64,000 nucleotides of DNA from Gnomoniopsis sp. IMI 355080 (lineage: Eukaryota > Ascomycota > Sordariomycetes > Diaporthales > Gnomoniaceae), in contig JAPEVC010000030.1 of NCBI GenBank assembly GCA_027946555.1, positions 1-64,000 on the forward strand, in the 5' to 3' direction. The notes under the pieces are model-generated. The model did not search any database. It was not told where the DNA came from and worked only from the letters and a program-made list of their open reading frames with translations. A program made the translations under genes and the position numbers. Below, in pieces: positions 47,870 to 59,614 of the stretch. Position 1 is the stretch's first letter. Every line of letters starts with the position of its first letter.

Positions 47870-50545
47870 ACTCGGTTTGCCGTGATGATACGGTCATTTC
47901 TACACGCTTCTACTGTATATGTTTATAGTACCTAGGTACATAAAGGTTTCATCTGTACCAACTTGTGGACAAGCTCTGTAAATACTATAATTCCATCATT
48001 TCTTGGAGTACATACATAATTCAAGCCACAATCTTGCTATCTAATTAGTACTCGACTCCACCCTTCACGAGGTGCTTGCTTAGAAAATCGCACCTACTGT
48101 CGAAATGCAAAGGAATGGCGACTGCTTCGCTCCATTCTCGTGATCCGAGGCAGGCCGGGCGTCCGCCGATCCGGCTGGTGTCCGGTGCCCGACCCAAGCC
48201 CGGCGGGCGGACCCATGCACTTGCCGGTAAGGTTTCGGGAGTTGGCGGGGGACTCGCGAAGGGTCCCTTGTCAATCTTCGGCTACGAGCACTGGGGAAAA
48301 CCTCTGGGCGCCGTCGACACGGTCTCTTGGTACAGTTTGCAATCTAATCAGTAGTCTTGTGAAAAAAGCCTCATGGTTAAGAATGGGGGAGGGGGAGTGC
48401 CTGATCTACGAAGAGGATTTAATTTTTGTTGGTAAGGCTTCTCTTCTTCTACTTTCGAGCCGCCTTGATTCACCCGGACCCCTCTAAGGGCGCTTGAAGT
48501 GGGAAACCGGCAACAGAGGCCTACGACAGAAAGCAAGGAGAACACCTCCTTTTTCATCCAAAGCATCTGTCTCATATGACTTAAATGAATCCATTTCGTT
48601 GCCGGTTTGGGCTTACCCTCAGATGATATCAGACAAGCCCTCCCGAGGCCGGGATTGGATTCTCGGGCGTCCCAGTACAACTTTTCCGTTCGGCCGGGGT
48701 TTCCTCTGCGGCCTCGCACTACGGCTGACGCTGTAAACCTGCGCATGCTTCGATGTCCAAGTCTTGGCCAGTGAGTCCGCGCAACTGATGTGGTTGAATT
48801 GTTTAAATCTATCGTTGCCAATGCGCATATATAAATACTATGTAATATGCCGTCAAGCTGCCATTGAGGCTCAATATTGTGTGGTATCGTGTGAAGTGGT
48901 GTAGTCATATAATTAATTCCAATACACCCAGCATATGTACACTTCAAGTCTCTTCGTCTCCCATGTACAGAGAGACAGCACTTATCACGATCAGCCTCAT
49001 TCATTGAATCACCTCACAGTACATAGAACGTCAGCCCCACCTAGATTGAAGTCCATTCTAAGTGAGTTCTAGAAGCTGTATCGAGCACGTTGCACCAAAT
49101 ACGGGGACGAGCGGCTCCACCTCCGCAGTCTGCCAAGTACTATGTACCACGGCTTCCACGGATCTGGGATCTATACGGTAACGGTGCCTTTGTACCGGTG
49201 TCCAATCAGCGACGCCCTCGTGAAGTTCCCCTGGTCCGAAGATCCACTTTTTCGCACCTCAGCGTCACCCAAGCACAATGCCCCATGGGGGGATTCGGTT
49301 GCCAGGCTCGTCGCGGCCTAGCGCAATTGGTGCCTTTGCCCTGTGACAGCTGATAATGCAGGACGGTCACACTATCTAAACTGCGTCACGGGCGAAATTC
49401 GGATGACTGCTTTGGGGAAACCAGTGTATCTCGACAACCAACGGACAGAAACGTTCACTTTGCAAGATGCCCTGTACGAGGAACTGCATGTCCTAGGTAC
49501 TGACGGTCCTATCCTCTTCCTGTCACGCAGCCATTTGCAAGTGCACGTGTATCAACACCTCCGAGAACTGAAGGCAGAGAGTTTAGGTGCGCCCACCGAA
49601 AGCAGCCAACGTTGACTAGGTGAAATCCATTAGTTCCTCTGTCCAATCTTCCCTGTCTCGTTCGCGCCCAGCCTGACTAGTGACTCGTACGTACGTACAG
49701 TAAGTGCTGATGGCTAACATACCCGTGCTACCTACCCTCTTAGCCTTACTTACGCCTTCACTCATATCCTCTCCCAGGACAGTGTCACATTGGGCAAACA
49801 AGGTCCGCTCGCCACAAATTGCAAGAGCACACTCACTGTTCACGCACATCCCGTTGTAGCATTGCCTATCGCGTACACGTCTCGGCCTTGTCGCTTCGGT
49901 GCCCAGCATACTGCTACCGAGCCTTTGCAGGTATGTATACCAGTTTCCTTGCTGCGTTCCGTACTGTTTTACCCCTTGTCCCTGGCCTCTCGGCAGATCC
50001 CACTGCGTACCGTACCTATCAACCTTCACTCGGTCCTACGGAGCAATTTCATGTTCGTCGTTTCCCGCACAAGGCCACGGTACTTTGGCTAGTGCCTGAT
50101 CTGCTTCATGTTGCAAAGTACCACTTTATCTATGCCACATGTCAACTTTTCCAGGCTGAGAGTTTCGGCCTCGCGCTTCCTACGTGGGGCTTCTCACATC
50201 AACCTGGTGCCCTAAATCACAGCATTCGTATCAAGCAGCTTTGGGGCCTTTCCTGTGCTTCCGTCATTTTCTCGGGACATCGTGTGAGCAGCACATATAT
50301 GTACCCTTTTTCCCTTTCCAAAAAACCAACACTGCCCTTTTCTCCAGGAGTCTTTGACCATCTTTTGCGTGGGACCTCCTACCTATCGTCAAACAGCCTT
50401 GGTGCCTCTCAAGTGGGAATGCCAGCTTACTACCTACACGACTGCCACTACTTCTACCGCACAGCCCTGAGAGGCTTGAACGTCAACACCTCCGTCTCTC
50501 CTCTCTACGCCTGAACAAAGGCCTGTGTGGGCTGCTGACACAAAA
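47870..50545. other. 2.7-kb spacer upstream of the Yat2-type gene
   Basis: No gene is supported. It contains a GC-rich patch at 48130-48260, a 6-bp-stem inverted repeat at 48640-48665 (CCCGAG/CTCGGG), and an open minus frame at 48348-49004 without a credible start or domain. A pyrimidine-rich leader covers the last ~700 bp before the carnitine acyltransferase gene, and the 231-residue frame there (49819-50514) looks non-coding. Confidence 0.5.
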
Positions 50546-53326
50546 ATGACTACCCAAGTGCGCATTTTCACGGTGCCCAAGTCTCTCGGAGAGACACTCT
50601 CCGACCCTGGCAGAACTAAAGCACCATCTCGCCAAATCCCACGCTCAGTCCCCACCAACCCAGATTTACTGAGCGCTATCCCGGACGCGAGACTGGCATC
50701 GGCTAAACAGAAGATGGGTCTCACCGAGGATAAGTCCTACCCAGGTGTGACCTTTGCCCACCAGGAGAAACTGGCGAAGCTGCCCATCCCGGATCTGGCG
50801 AGCTCTTGTAACAAGTACCTGCAGGCTTTGAAGCCTCTCCAATCCGCACGGGAGCATTCGGATACAAAGCAAGCCGTCCAGGATTTCTTGATGAAAGATG
50901 GGCCCGAACTGCAAGAGAAGTTGAAGAAGTATGCGGAAGGAAGGACGAGTTATATCGAGCAATTTTGTGAGCCTCCCTTCGTCTTCTTGAAAACCCACAG
51001 CCTAGCCACTGACATCCACAGGGTATGATTCGTATTTGAATTATGACAACCCCGTCGTACTTAACCTTAACCCTTTCTTTCTACTGGAAGATGATCCGAC
51101 TCCAGCACGGAACAACCAGGTCACCAGAGCGGCCTCGCTCGTGGTGTCTGCCTTGGAGTTTGTGCGTGCTGTCCGCAAGGAGGAGCTGCCACCAGATAAG
51201 ATCAAGGGCACGCCCCTGGATATGTACCAGTACTCCAGGCTCTTTGGTACAGCAAGGGTACCGACTGAGGCAGGCTGTCAAATCGAGCAGGACCCCGATT
51301 CGAAGCACATCGTGGTCATGTGCCATGGACAGTTCTACTGGTTCGATGTCCTCGACGACAATTCAGACCTCATCATGACAGAGAAGGACATCTCCATTAA
51401 CCTCCAGACCATCATCGATGACGCCTCACAAACCCCCATCCAAGAAGCCGCCAAGGGCGCCCTCGGCGTCCTCAGCACCGAGAACCGAAAAGTCTGGTCC
51501 GGCCTCCGCGACGTGCTCACCCGCGACGAAGGCTCCAACAACGCCGACTGCCTCGGCATCGTCGACGCGGCGCTCTTCATCGTCTGCCTCGACTACACCG
51601 AGCCCACCACCGTGTCCGCTCTTTGTCAGAACATGCTCTGCGGCACCAGCGAGATCGAAAAGGGCGTTCAGATCGGCACGTGCACGAACCGCTGGTACGA
51701 CAAGCTCCAGATCGTCGTCTGCAACAACGGCTCCGCGGGCATCAACTTTGAGCATACGGGCGTCGACGGCCACACGGTGCTACGCTTCGCCTCGGACGTC
51801 TATACAGACACGATTCTGCGCTTCGCGCGCACCATCAACGGCCAGGCGCCCACGCTGTGGGCGTCCACCTCGCCGGACCCCTCGAAGCGCGACCCGGACT
51901 CGTTTGGCGACGTCAGCACCACGCCGCACAAGCTTGAGTGGGACATGACGCCCGAGCTCAAGATTGCCGTGCGCTTCGCCGAGACGCGCCTCGCCGACCT
52001 CATTGAGCAGAACGAATTCCAGTGCCTCGACTTTCATGCATATGGCAAGAACTTCATTACCTCCATGGGCTTCTCGCCCGACGCCTTTGTGCAGATGGCC
52101 TTCCAGGCTGCCTACTATGGGCTTTACGGGCGCGTCGAATGCACGTATGAGCCTGCCATGACCAAGATGTACCTGCACGGGCGCACCGAGGCCGTGCGCA
52201 CCGTCAGCGAGGAGAGCGTCCACTTTGTGCAGACGTTCTGGGCCGACAACCCCGCCGAGCAGAAAGTGGAGGCCCTCAAGCGTGCCTGCCAGACGCACGT
52301 CAACAACACCAAGGTGTGCGCCAAAGGAGAGGGTTGCGACCGCCATCTCTATGCGCTGTTTTGTCTGTGGCAGCGGTTGGTGGACAACGAGTCCCGGGGC
52401 GGCAGCACGGACAGCGCTAGCAGCAGCGGATACACATCCAATGGAGAGGATGCTGCTGTCGGTAGCCCGACGAGGGACTCGGTGCAGTCCCTTGACAGCA
52501 GCAGCAACGACCACGGACAGCACAACATGGTGACCCGCGCGCGCGGGGACAGCACAAACTCCCGCACCACCGCCACGCTCCCCTTGATCTTTGCAGACAG
52601 CGGCTGGGACAAGCTCAACAACACCATCATTTCGACCTCCAACTGTGGCAATCCCTCGCTGCGACAATTTGGCTTCGGCCCCGTGTCGGGCGACGGTTTC
52701 GGCGTCGGCTACATCATCAAAGACGAAGGCATCGCCATCTGCGCGAGCTCCAAGCACCGGCAGACAAAGCGCTTTGTCGACACGCTCGAGAGCTACCTGC
52801 TGGAGATTCGGCGCGTGCTGCGCATCACCAGCCGCAGCACGAGCGCGCCGCGGCAGACGCGCGCACGGGAGATTGATCGCGCGAGGGAGAGTGGTGGTGG
52901 TGGTGGGCGCAAGATGACGGCAGCGAGCAAGGTGAAGCCGAGAGGGCGATTGATCACGGTCCCAGCGATGCCGCCACCGCCGACGGGGGTGGGCGACGCG
53001 GTGAGAAGGGAGAGGTTTGGGAATGTGGCTGCTGCTGCCGCTGGGGCGGGGACGCAGAGTCCGACGGATGAGAGTGTTACGCTCAGTGAAGATGACGAGT
53101 TGGGAGGATGTAAGTCGTTCTGCTCTCAAAGGTTCTTTATAAGGAGTATATTGGTAAGTGCTGACACGAGACTACAGATGGCTTTTTCGACGCTGGAATG
53201 CTCCTCCAAGCTCTCAAAGCGCGCGGGGAGGGCCCGGACAGCGGCGAGATGAAGGCTTCGGAGCGGGCGGCTGTGCAGGCCAGGCGAAGAGATGTTGGCA
53301 AGAAGCTCAGGCTGATTGAATACTGA
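50546..53326 (+). CDS. yat2: carnitine O-acetyltransferase, Yat2-type
   Basis: Three exons, 50546-50966, 51022-53109 and 53178-53326, give 885 residues. Choline/carnitine acyltransferase signatures are clear: LPIPDLASSCNKYLQAL near the start, WYDSYLNYDNPVVLNLNPFF across intron 1, and the catalytic His at about residue 385 in NFEHTGVDGH. Later come TYEPAMTKMYLHGRTEAVRT and FGFGPVSGDGFGVGYIIKD. The enzyme moves acetyl groups between CoA and carnitine for transport between compartments. No mitochondrial presequence or PTS1 is visible, which fits the cytosolic Yat2 class, as does the length (yeast Yat2 is about 920). Two low-complexity stretches are inserted: a Ser/Gly-rich one near residues 590-660 and a Gly/Pro/Ala-rich one near 770-835. 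The last intron leaves 49 residues ending LRLIEY. Confidence 0.94.
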
Positions 53327-54091
53327 GAAAGTTCCTATCCTAGAACGCCCGCTCTGTCTTCTCTAGGCGTCGAACTTGGTTGCTGGTTGAGAGAAGGTCG
53401 TTGAGCCAGATGTCGGTTTAAACTTATTGGATAATCAAGCGTATAACACAAGGCAACACAGGACAACAGGCTACATGGAGAGGAGTTTCTTAGATTTACA
53501 ATTTTCGTGGAGCACTTACTCCGCTAGCTGCTAGTGATTTAGGTGCTTCGTTGCAGGCGCAAGGACAATTATCAGATGTTTCTGGACCTGTTTTCCCCTG
53601 GGTTTGGTCCGGTCTCCTGGGCTCCCCAAGCTTCTTCAGCTTGGGTCTTACAGCATACTGGAAATCTACATGTATTTCAACTGATGAGATAAAGTGCGAG
53701 ACCATCACTCCCTTGATTGCAATGTTGAAAGCTGGGCTGAGTAGGTAGAAACTTGGGGGAAAGACTTTGCTGAGTACTAAGACCAAGATAACTACTTTCG
53801 CTATTTGTGATGATTCTGCATCATCAAGACGCTTTTAGGATACAGTGTTTTCAAAACAGAAAGAGGACAAATAATTCCGCTTCAGGTCATCTGACAGCCC
53901 TTACACCGCTCGAACAGGAATATAACCAAGCCTACCACCCCTTGCACGCATATTATCCAACATCGCCACCCAGGTGCATAACATTACGTTCTCCCATCGC
54001 AATTGTCTGAGCATTTGGATACTCTGTGACTGCCGAAGTGAACAGGAGTTGTCTCGCTTTCTTCGCGATTCTTGTTGTGGCCAAGAGGAGG
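53327..54091. other. convergent 0.8-kb spacer
   Basis: Lies between the 3' ends of the Yat2-type gene (+) and the membrane protein gene (-). Nothing recognised. Confidence 0.6.
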
Positions 54092-57005
54092 CTATATCGT
54101 CCGTGGTCGAGAGCCGGGATTCGCACCATTCGTCAGCGGAGCATTGCCTGTGCGAGTCACAGTCTGTTTGACATCTGAATCGTCCTTCATTTCCAACTTC
54201 TCCCACCAAGGGACGAGCGGTGGGTGGTCGATGACCGGAACCTCATGATCTGACCTCGATTCATACTGTGCTTGTCCTTCGAAAGACCTTCTCGGTCGGC
54301 GGGGAGCCTCGGAGACCACGGGCACAGATTTCTTTCCCTGAGGACAGGAAGAGGAAGCAGGGCACCTATTTTGCAGTTCTTTCCATCTCCTCCGAATCGA
54401 ATTAATCGTCATCTCATATCGTTCTTGACTTGCTTCCGACTCCAATTCGCCAGAACCACTGTGCTCAGTGATTGGCGATGAGGACGCTTCAGTGTAATCG
54501 GGTTGAGCTACGACAGACGTTGCTGAATTGGTAAGACCACGGTGGAGTTCTGAGGTGCGTCGAGAAGAATTGTGTCGAGAAGAAGTGCATCCAGAGGAAG
54601 TGCTATCAGAATGCTGCCATTTTCTCTTGAGCGGATTACAAGATTCTGACATGGAAACATGTTCATTGGACCTTGCCATCAACCCAGCAACTGACAGACT
54701 GACATGTGCTTCCCCATTGCCACTGCCGTTGGTTGTCCTGGCATGGCCTTCATCTAGGATATGACTTCCCTCTTGTGGCTCAGCTGGTAGCATATTGCGC
54801 TTCTGCAACTCAGCTTGGTTCTTCTCGGCACAACCGGGGCGCTTTCTGCTCACGAATGAGCGTAATATCTCCTCGTACCGGTTCAGCAAAGGCTTCCAGA
54901 AACCGCGTTGGTCACTACCGGGTTTGCTGGCTTCACCTTCGTGTTCGTCTTCATCACCATCCTTGGCCCTGCTTCCCCAAATGCTCTCATAGGCTTGGCT
55001 CCCTTCGAGACCTGGCAGCGGGCTTGGCGTTGGCGTTTCCTTCTCTGGCAAAATATTCCTCAAGGCTCCCAGCCAGTTGAAGGGTATACGAAAGAACGAG
55101 ATAGGAGTATGGTCTGTCTCCATGAAAGAACTTGTTCTAGGTCCAGAGGCTGACCTGGGAGGCCTAGAATGAACAGAAGCGGGCCCTGGGTTTGTGCCTC
55201 TTGGGCTTGGAGACTCAAATATCGGCTCAAGTCCCGCATACCGTTTCCAAGCATAACCGCAACTACCCTGAGACTTGCTACCACTTGCATCAGCCCTGTT
55301 CAGCCCACCTGACTCCGTGTCACCCGTCAAGCGCGTTGTGCTCTTACTCCATGAGCTCGGAAGAGACCGTCTGAAGATATCCCTCTAGGTACTCCAGCCT
55401 CTTGTCGGGCCTGGTTGCGCATCACGTACTAAGTTGGCTCGCTTTGCCTTGCGCAGTGAGCGGCAACGAAGGACGACGAAGAGAACAAGGGCAATGAGTA
55501 TGATGGCACCGATGGCGATGCCAGCTTTCATTCCAGCTCTTGGATCGCCCTTGTTGCTAGCTGTCGGTCGCGGTCGCGGCCGACTAGGATGAGATCGGGT
55601 GGGCTTGGCCATTTCCGAGGTTTGGTCATGTTTATCTGTGTATAACAATATCGTGTGGGACATTGTCGCTTCTCGAAGGGGGACAGGGTCCGTCTCGTTC
55701 TCGTACGTGTTCAAGACGATATATATGGCCTCAACGATGGGCTTTACCGGCGGCTGCACAGGAGTAAAGGTTGTCATTAGCCTTGGAATGGTTGTGGAAT
55801 GCATGTAAGTGACGATGTGAGGCTTAGACACAGCACTCGTTAATGCTTCATCCATCTCAACTCCTTCGAACTGTGACCTTCGCCCTTTTAGTTGTCGCTT
55901 GGGCCTATAGTAACCCCCTTCTGATGGATCGCAACAATTTCCGTACTCGTCGACCCAGTAGCAATCCTCATTGCCGGGAAAACCGATCTGTTCTTGTCCG
56001 GCGTCGACAGGTGGAGGATCAACGGGAGAGCTAGGATCATTCCAATACGGGGCAGACTGGGTCTCGGTTGTATCCGTCTCACTAGACGACGATGTCTCGG
56101 TAGCGATGCTCTCCGTGGAGGTTGCTTCACTTTGTCCCAAAGTAGAGACCTCGTTGTATTCGGACACTATATCAGTGTTGGTCTCGAGTTGGGCGCAGAA
56201 CCAGCCACTGACGACCTGGTCCAAGGTGGCCAAGTGTTCCTGATCCGACTCCTTACTACGGTGCAGTTGGACACCTTCGTAAATAGGCTTTTCGAAATAC
56301 GCAATAGGCGTCGCCACATGGGCCAATCTGCATTGCGAGTTCATGTCTGCAGTGCACTTGAGAGTCATATCATCGCCGGGACAGTTACCTGTGCATAGGA
56401 TACTGGCTGGGTGGAGGTAGTTGTCGACACATGCCGTGGGTTGAAGTGTGCACACAGGCACATCACTGTTACAGCAGGCTATAGCACCATAAGGGCCTGT
56501 ATGGGCACTGGGCACTGGAGTTATGGCCGGTCCAGGCTCGGACCTGCTTTGAAGTATGCCTTTCCGAATCCTAGGAGGGTCGACTATGACAGTGCCGGTC
56601 GTACCAGACACCGCGTTTGCACACGGTCTTGGTGATACAGTCGGAGCCGTAAGCGGTTGCTTCAAGTAGGATGATGTAGGGAAGTAGAAGGCGCAGGTTT
56701 GCTTTGTGTCCCCGCATGTGTATGGCTGGTCTAGTATACCGTGGAAATAGTCAGGCGTCTGTCATCCTCTTCACGGAGAGAACAATAACATCGGGAGGCA
56801 ACAAATGAGCCAAACAACACTCACCCTCTCTTCCATCTATATAGCCACAGGTTGCGTCAGGCGCCTTGATGAGGAGTTGTTGCTCGGTGGCTGTTCTGGT
56901 AGTTGGCGAAGATTCAAGGGTTTCCACGGCGGGGAGCACTGCACCTGCCATCACGGCGGCCAGAGCTAAGAGATTGTTGGTCGACGGGGAACTCAGTACA
57001 GTCAT
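54092..57005 (-). CDS. single-pass membrane protein with Cys-rich ectodomain and long tail
   Basis: Exons 57005-56825 and 56730-55430 are well supported (donor GTGAGT, branch CTGAC, acceptor CTAG). A signal peptide (NNLLALAAVMAGAVLPAV) precedes a Cys-rich ectodomain with APDATCGYIDG, QPYTCGDTKQTCAFYF and IACCNSDVPVC. This pattern recurs in fungal surface proteins beginning TCG...DG. A Ser/Thr-rich stalk leads to a membrane segment (AGIAIGAIILIALVLFVVL) near residues 465-485, followed by RCRSLRKAKR. The frame then meets TAG at 55387-55385. Beyond the stop the same frame stays open for 430 codons to 54092. A 45-nt GTACGT...CTAG intron (55429-55385) removes the only stop and keeps frame, giving 924 residues; without splicing the protein is 508 residues. 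The tail is Ser/Pro-rich with few motifs. A signalling or wall-sensing role is only a guess. Confidence 0.72.
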
Positions 57006-58396
57006 GGTGAGATTTCTTGATGGGTATCTAGATGTCAGAAAAAGAATGTGAAAGGGGGTTGTAAATCTCGTGCTGATGTTGATGACAAAAAGAGTCCCAA
57101 GCTTTCAAGGGCGAGGAGAGAACGAGGTATACTGTTGTTGTTTTTGAGTTCACGTTGTCTAAGTAGGTAAGTCTGGGAGCTTTTCTGACATGTGGAAAGG
57201 GCCGGCCGATTGTCATAGCCTGCTTTAGCTCGCCGCGTTCAAAAGGAAGCTACAAACCGGACATCGTGTCATCAAGGTTATCCGCGCGGATGCAACAGCT
57301 AAGGGTTGGAGGAGTCAGTTGTCCTTCCTGCGCCTTGCGCATCCTTAAGAACACAGCATCTCGCGGCTTGTCCAACCAATTTCCTAGAATGCAACACTTG
57401 TTCTACCTTGACTGATATGGGACTTGATGAAAACCATTGGTCATCTAGAACCACTGCCTCTGTGACGCGGGCACCCCATCTGACCTGTCACGGATGTCTC
57501 GCTTTTGCAGTTCCCGCCTAATGGTCCACGCCCGAGAGGCCATCCACTTGCATGATCTCTGTTGAACTTTCCACTTTGAAAAAGATGCACCAGCCACAAG
57601 CAACCTTGAAGCCACTCCAGCAGGTTTAGCCCGACATATTCACCTCAGATCGAGATTCTACTGCCCTTCAGGCAGATTATGCAGCCGAGAGGAGTCATGG
57701 GTCTCAAGAGCCCCCGCCCCCATAATCATTTGATAAGACAAGCAAAGAAAAGGCCTATTAGATTTCGGTGAGCATAATAAGGACTGATAGTACGATAGAA
57801 TCAGAAGGACCTTTGGAGACTCGGACCACCGCGAGTGTAGATTTTGTCCATTTTTGTGACTGTTGGGCAGCATACGATCGCTCCGACGGGCTTTACTCCA
57901 TACGAATATTCTCAGAAATTGTTCATAGTCTTGACTGATTCGTTATCCTCTGAGACGAGTTGTTGATTTTCGAAGCTGGAAAGGAAGGCTGAGGTCAAAT
58001 GGAATTCGCCCCCACCGAAATTGGCCCGTGCATCAGTGCATCCTCACCCCTGGCCACTCAATCCGTAACTTTATAACCACTACGTCCGTTTCCTCGTTGA
58101 TCTCTCAATACACGTCACATTCCGTACCAGATTGAACAATTCTAATTCTAAGACTCATTATACGAACGAAAGCCTGCCTCCAAACATTTTTCGTCTCATC
58201 AGATCGGTCAATAAGTCGAAGTTTGGGAGATGAGAGTCGGTCTTTTCGTGAAATAATATTGGACGCCGAGTCAGCCAAAAGGCCTGAATGGGAGACGAGG
58301 CGCGAAGTAAAGTACTTGGATCCGCAACTCTCCGCATAAAATTATGTACCTTAGTACTCGAGCAAGGTACGATTGTGATTCACGAACTATGGGAAC
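57006..58396. other. 1.4-kb divergent spacer
   Basis: Promoters of the membrane protein gene (-) and the C2H2/AT-hook gene (+). Short frames only. Confidence 0.6.
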
Positions 58397-59614
58397 ATGT
58401 TCAGCAACTTCGCGCACAAGTCTCCATCCCAGGATCATGGCTCCCGCGTTGGCGCCGCTTCCTCTCCTGTAGGAACACACCAACAACGAGCCTCAGCAGT
58501 ATTAGCTCTCCCTCAGATCACATCCGACGTCAAGTCTGAAGAGCCGCCCTTGGTAGCAGTCACCTCCGACTTGCCAGAGTACGGCGGGTCTCCCAGTCCT
58601 CGGCCCGAACAAAGCCATGCCCCCGCCAAGCGCCCTCTCCACCCAACACCGCAAGGCGCAGGGTCGACAACACCCGGGCGCGCGCGTCTCGAAGTTGTAC
58701 TGAACGTCTCCCCGCAAAAGGCCCTTCCCGGAGAGACACTATGGACCGGTGTGGACCTCAAAGACGATGGAGAAGAAGATGGACTCGTCGCGGCGGGCAA
58801 TGTCTCCTCTAGGAAACGCAAGGCTACACATACAATTGCAGCCTCGTCGAGTATCCAATCGGACAATCCCGCCACGCCGGCGCAGGTCACCGGCAAGCGC
58901 TCCCGCGGCCGACCCAAGGGCTGGCGGCCGGGCATGCCCTCAACCAAGACAGGCCTACCTACGGCGTCGGCATTTCGTTATCTTGACAAGGACGGAAACC
59001 GCATCGCTCCGCCACCGCCGCCTTCGTCCGTGGCTCCCAAGAGCACGGGGCAGAAGCGGAGAGGAAGGCCGCCGCGTGCGCCGTCACCTACGCCGAGGGA
59101 AATATGGGAGAGACTCGATCCGCCCCAGTATGTGCCCTTCCTATGTGAGTGGAAGGGATGCAAAGCAGAGCTACAGAATATGGAGACGCTAAGAAGGCAT
59201 GTGCGGAAGCTGCATGGGTTGGAAAAGGACAGATTAGTCTGTCGATGGGGGGTATGTGGTTGGCAGGAGCAGGGGCAGCAGCAAGTGTTTACACCCGAGG
59301 ATTTTCACGAGCATATGGAGGAGCGACATTTAGTGCCCTTTGTGTGGCACGTGGGCGATGGGGTACGGAACGAGAAGCTCATATACAGCGAGCTGACTTC
59401 GAAGGAGGACGAGGAAGTCCCGACGTATCTACTGGGCCCTGACGGAGAGCAGGTCACGCCTTGGGTCAGAGGTCAAGAGGTGGAGGACTTCTTGACGTGG
59501 AGGGAGAACAGAAATCGGTTAAAGCAGATCCTGTTACAAAGGGACCAAAATGCACCGTTTGAGGAGGAGGACGAGGATGAGAAGGAAGAGGGTGGCACGT
59601 CTCCTCGGGCGTGA
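58397..59614 (+). CDS. AT-hook and C2H2 zinc-finger protein
   Basis: One exon, 405 residues. Two AT-hooks stand in the disordered N-terminal half: KRSRGRPKGWRPG near residues 168-180 and QKRRGRPPRAPSP near 217-229. Two zinc fingers follow. The first is CEWKGC with HVRKLH (CX4C, HX4H) around 249-272. The second is CRWGVC with HEHMEERH around 281-312, with a longer spacer. A C-terminal helical segment (VEDFLTWRENRNRLKQILLQ) and a Glu/Asp-rich tail end the protein. The architecture indicates a nuclear DNA-binding protein that reads AT-rich minor groove. Targets are unknown. The chosen ATG is the first in the frame; an upstream non-coding or short exon cannot be excluded. No sign of truncation. 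Confidence 0.85.
   Translation: MFSNFAHKSPSQDHGSRVGAASSPVGTHQQRASAVLALPQITSDVKSEEPPLVAVTSDLPEYGGSPSPRPEQSHAPAKRPLHPTPQGAGSTTPGRARLEVVLNVSPQKALPGETLWTGVDLKDDGEEDGLVAAGNVSSRKRKATHTIAASSSIQSDNPATPAQVTGKRSRGRPKGWRPGMPSTKTGLPTASAFRYLDKDGNRIAPPPPPSSVAPKSTGQKRRGRPPRAPSPTPREIWERLDPPQYVPFLCEWKGCKAELQNMETLRRHVRKLHGLEKDRLVCRWGVCGWQEQGQQQVFTPEDFHEHMEERHLVPFVWHVGDGVRNEKLIYSELTSKEDEEVPTYLLGPDGEQVTPWVRGQEVEDFLTWRENRNRLKQILLQRDQNAPFEEEDEDEKEEGGTSPRA

Noticed and set aside
49819..50514. 231-codon frame before the Yat2-type gene
   Set aside because: It lies in pyrimidine-rich leader sequence. The composition (Ser, Leu, Phe, Cys, Tyr) follows from C/T bias and there is no domain.
51780..53129. 449-codon open frame antisense to the carnitine acyltransferase gene
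   Set aside because: Same cause. It is Arg/Ala/Val-rich with no domain, and the sense strand carries an intact catalytic histidine and family motifs.
54092..55330. Separate 412-residue gene downstream of the membrane protein
   Set aside because: Its apparent start is TTG, and it is in the same frame as the membrane protein, separated by one stop that a 45-nt intron removes. It is better treated as the tail of that gene.
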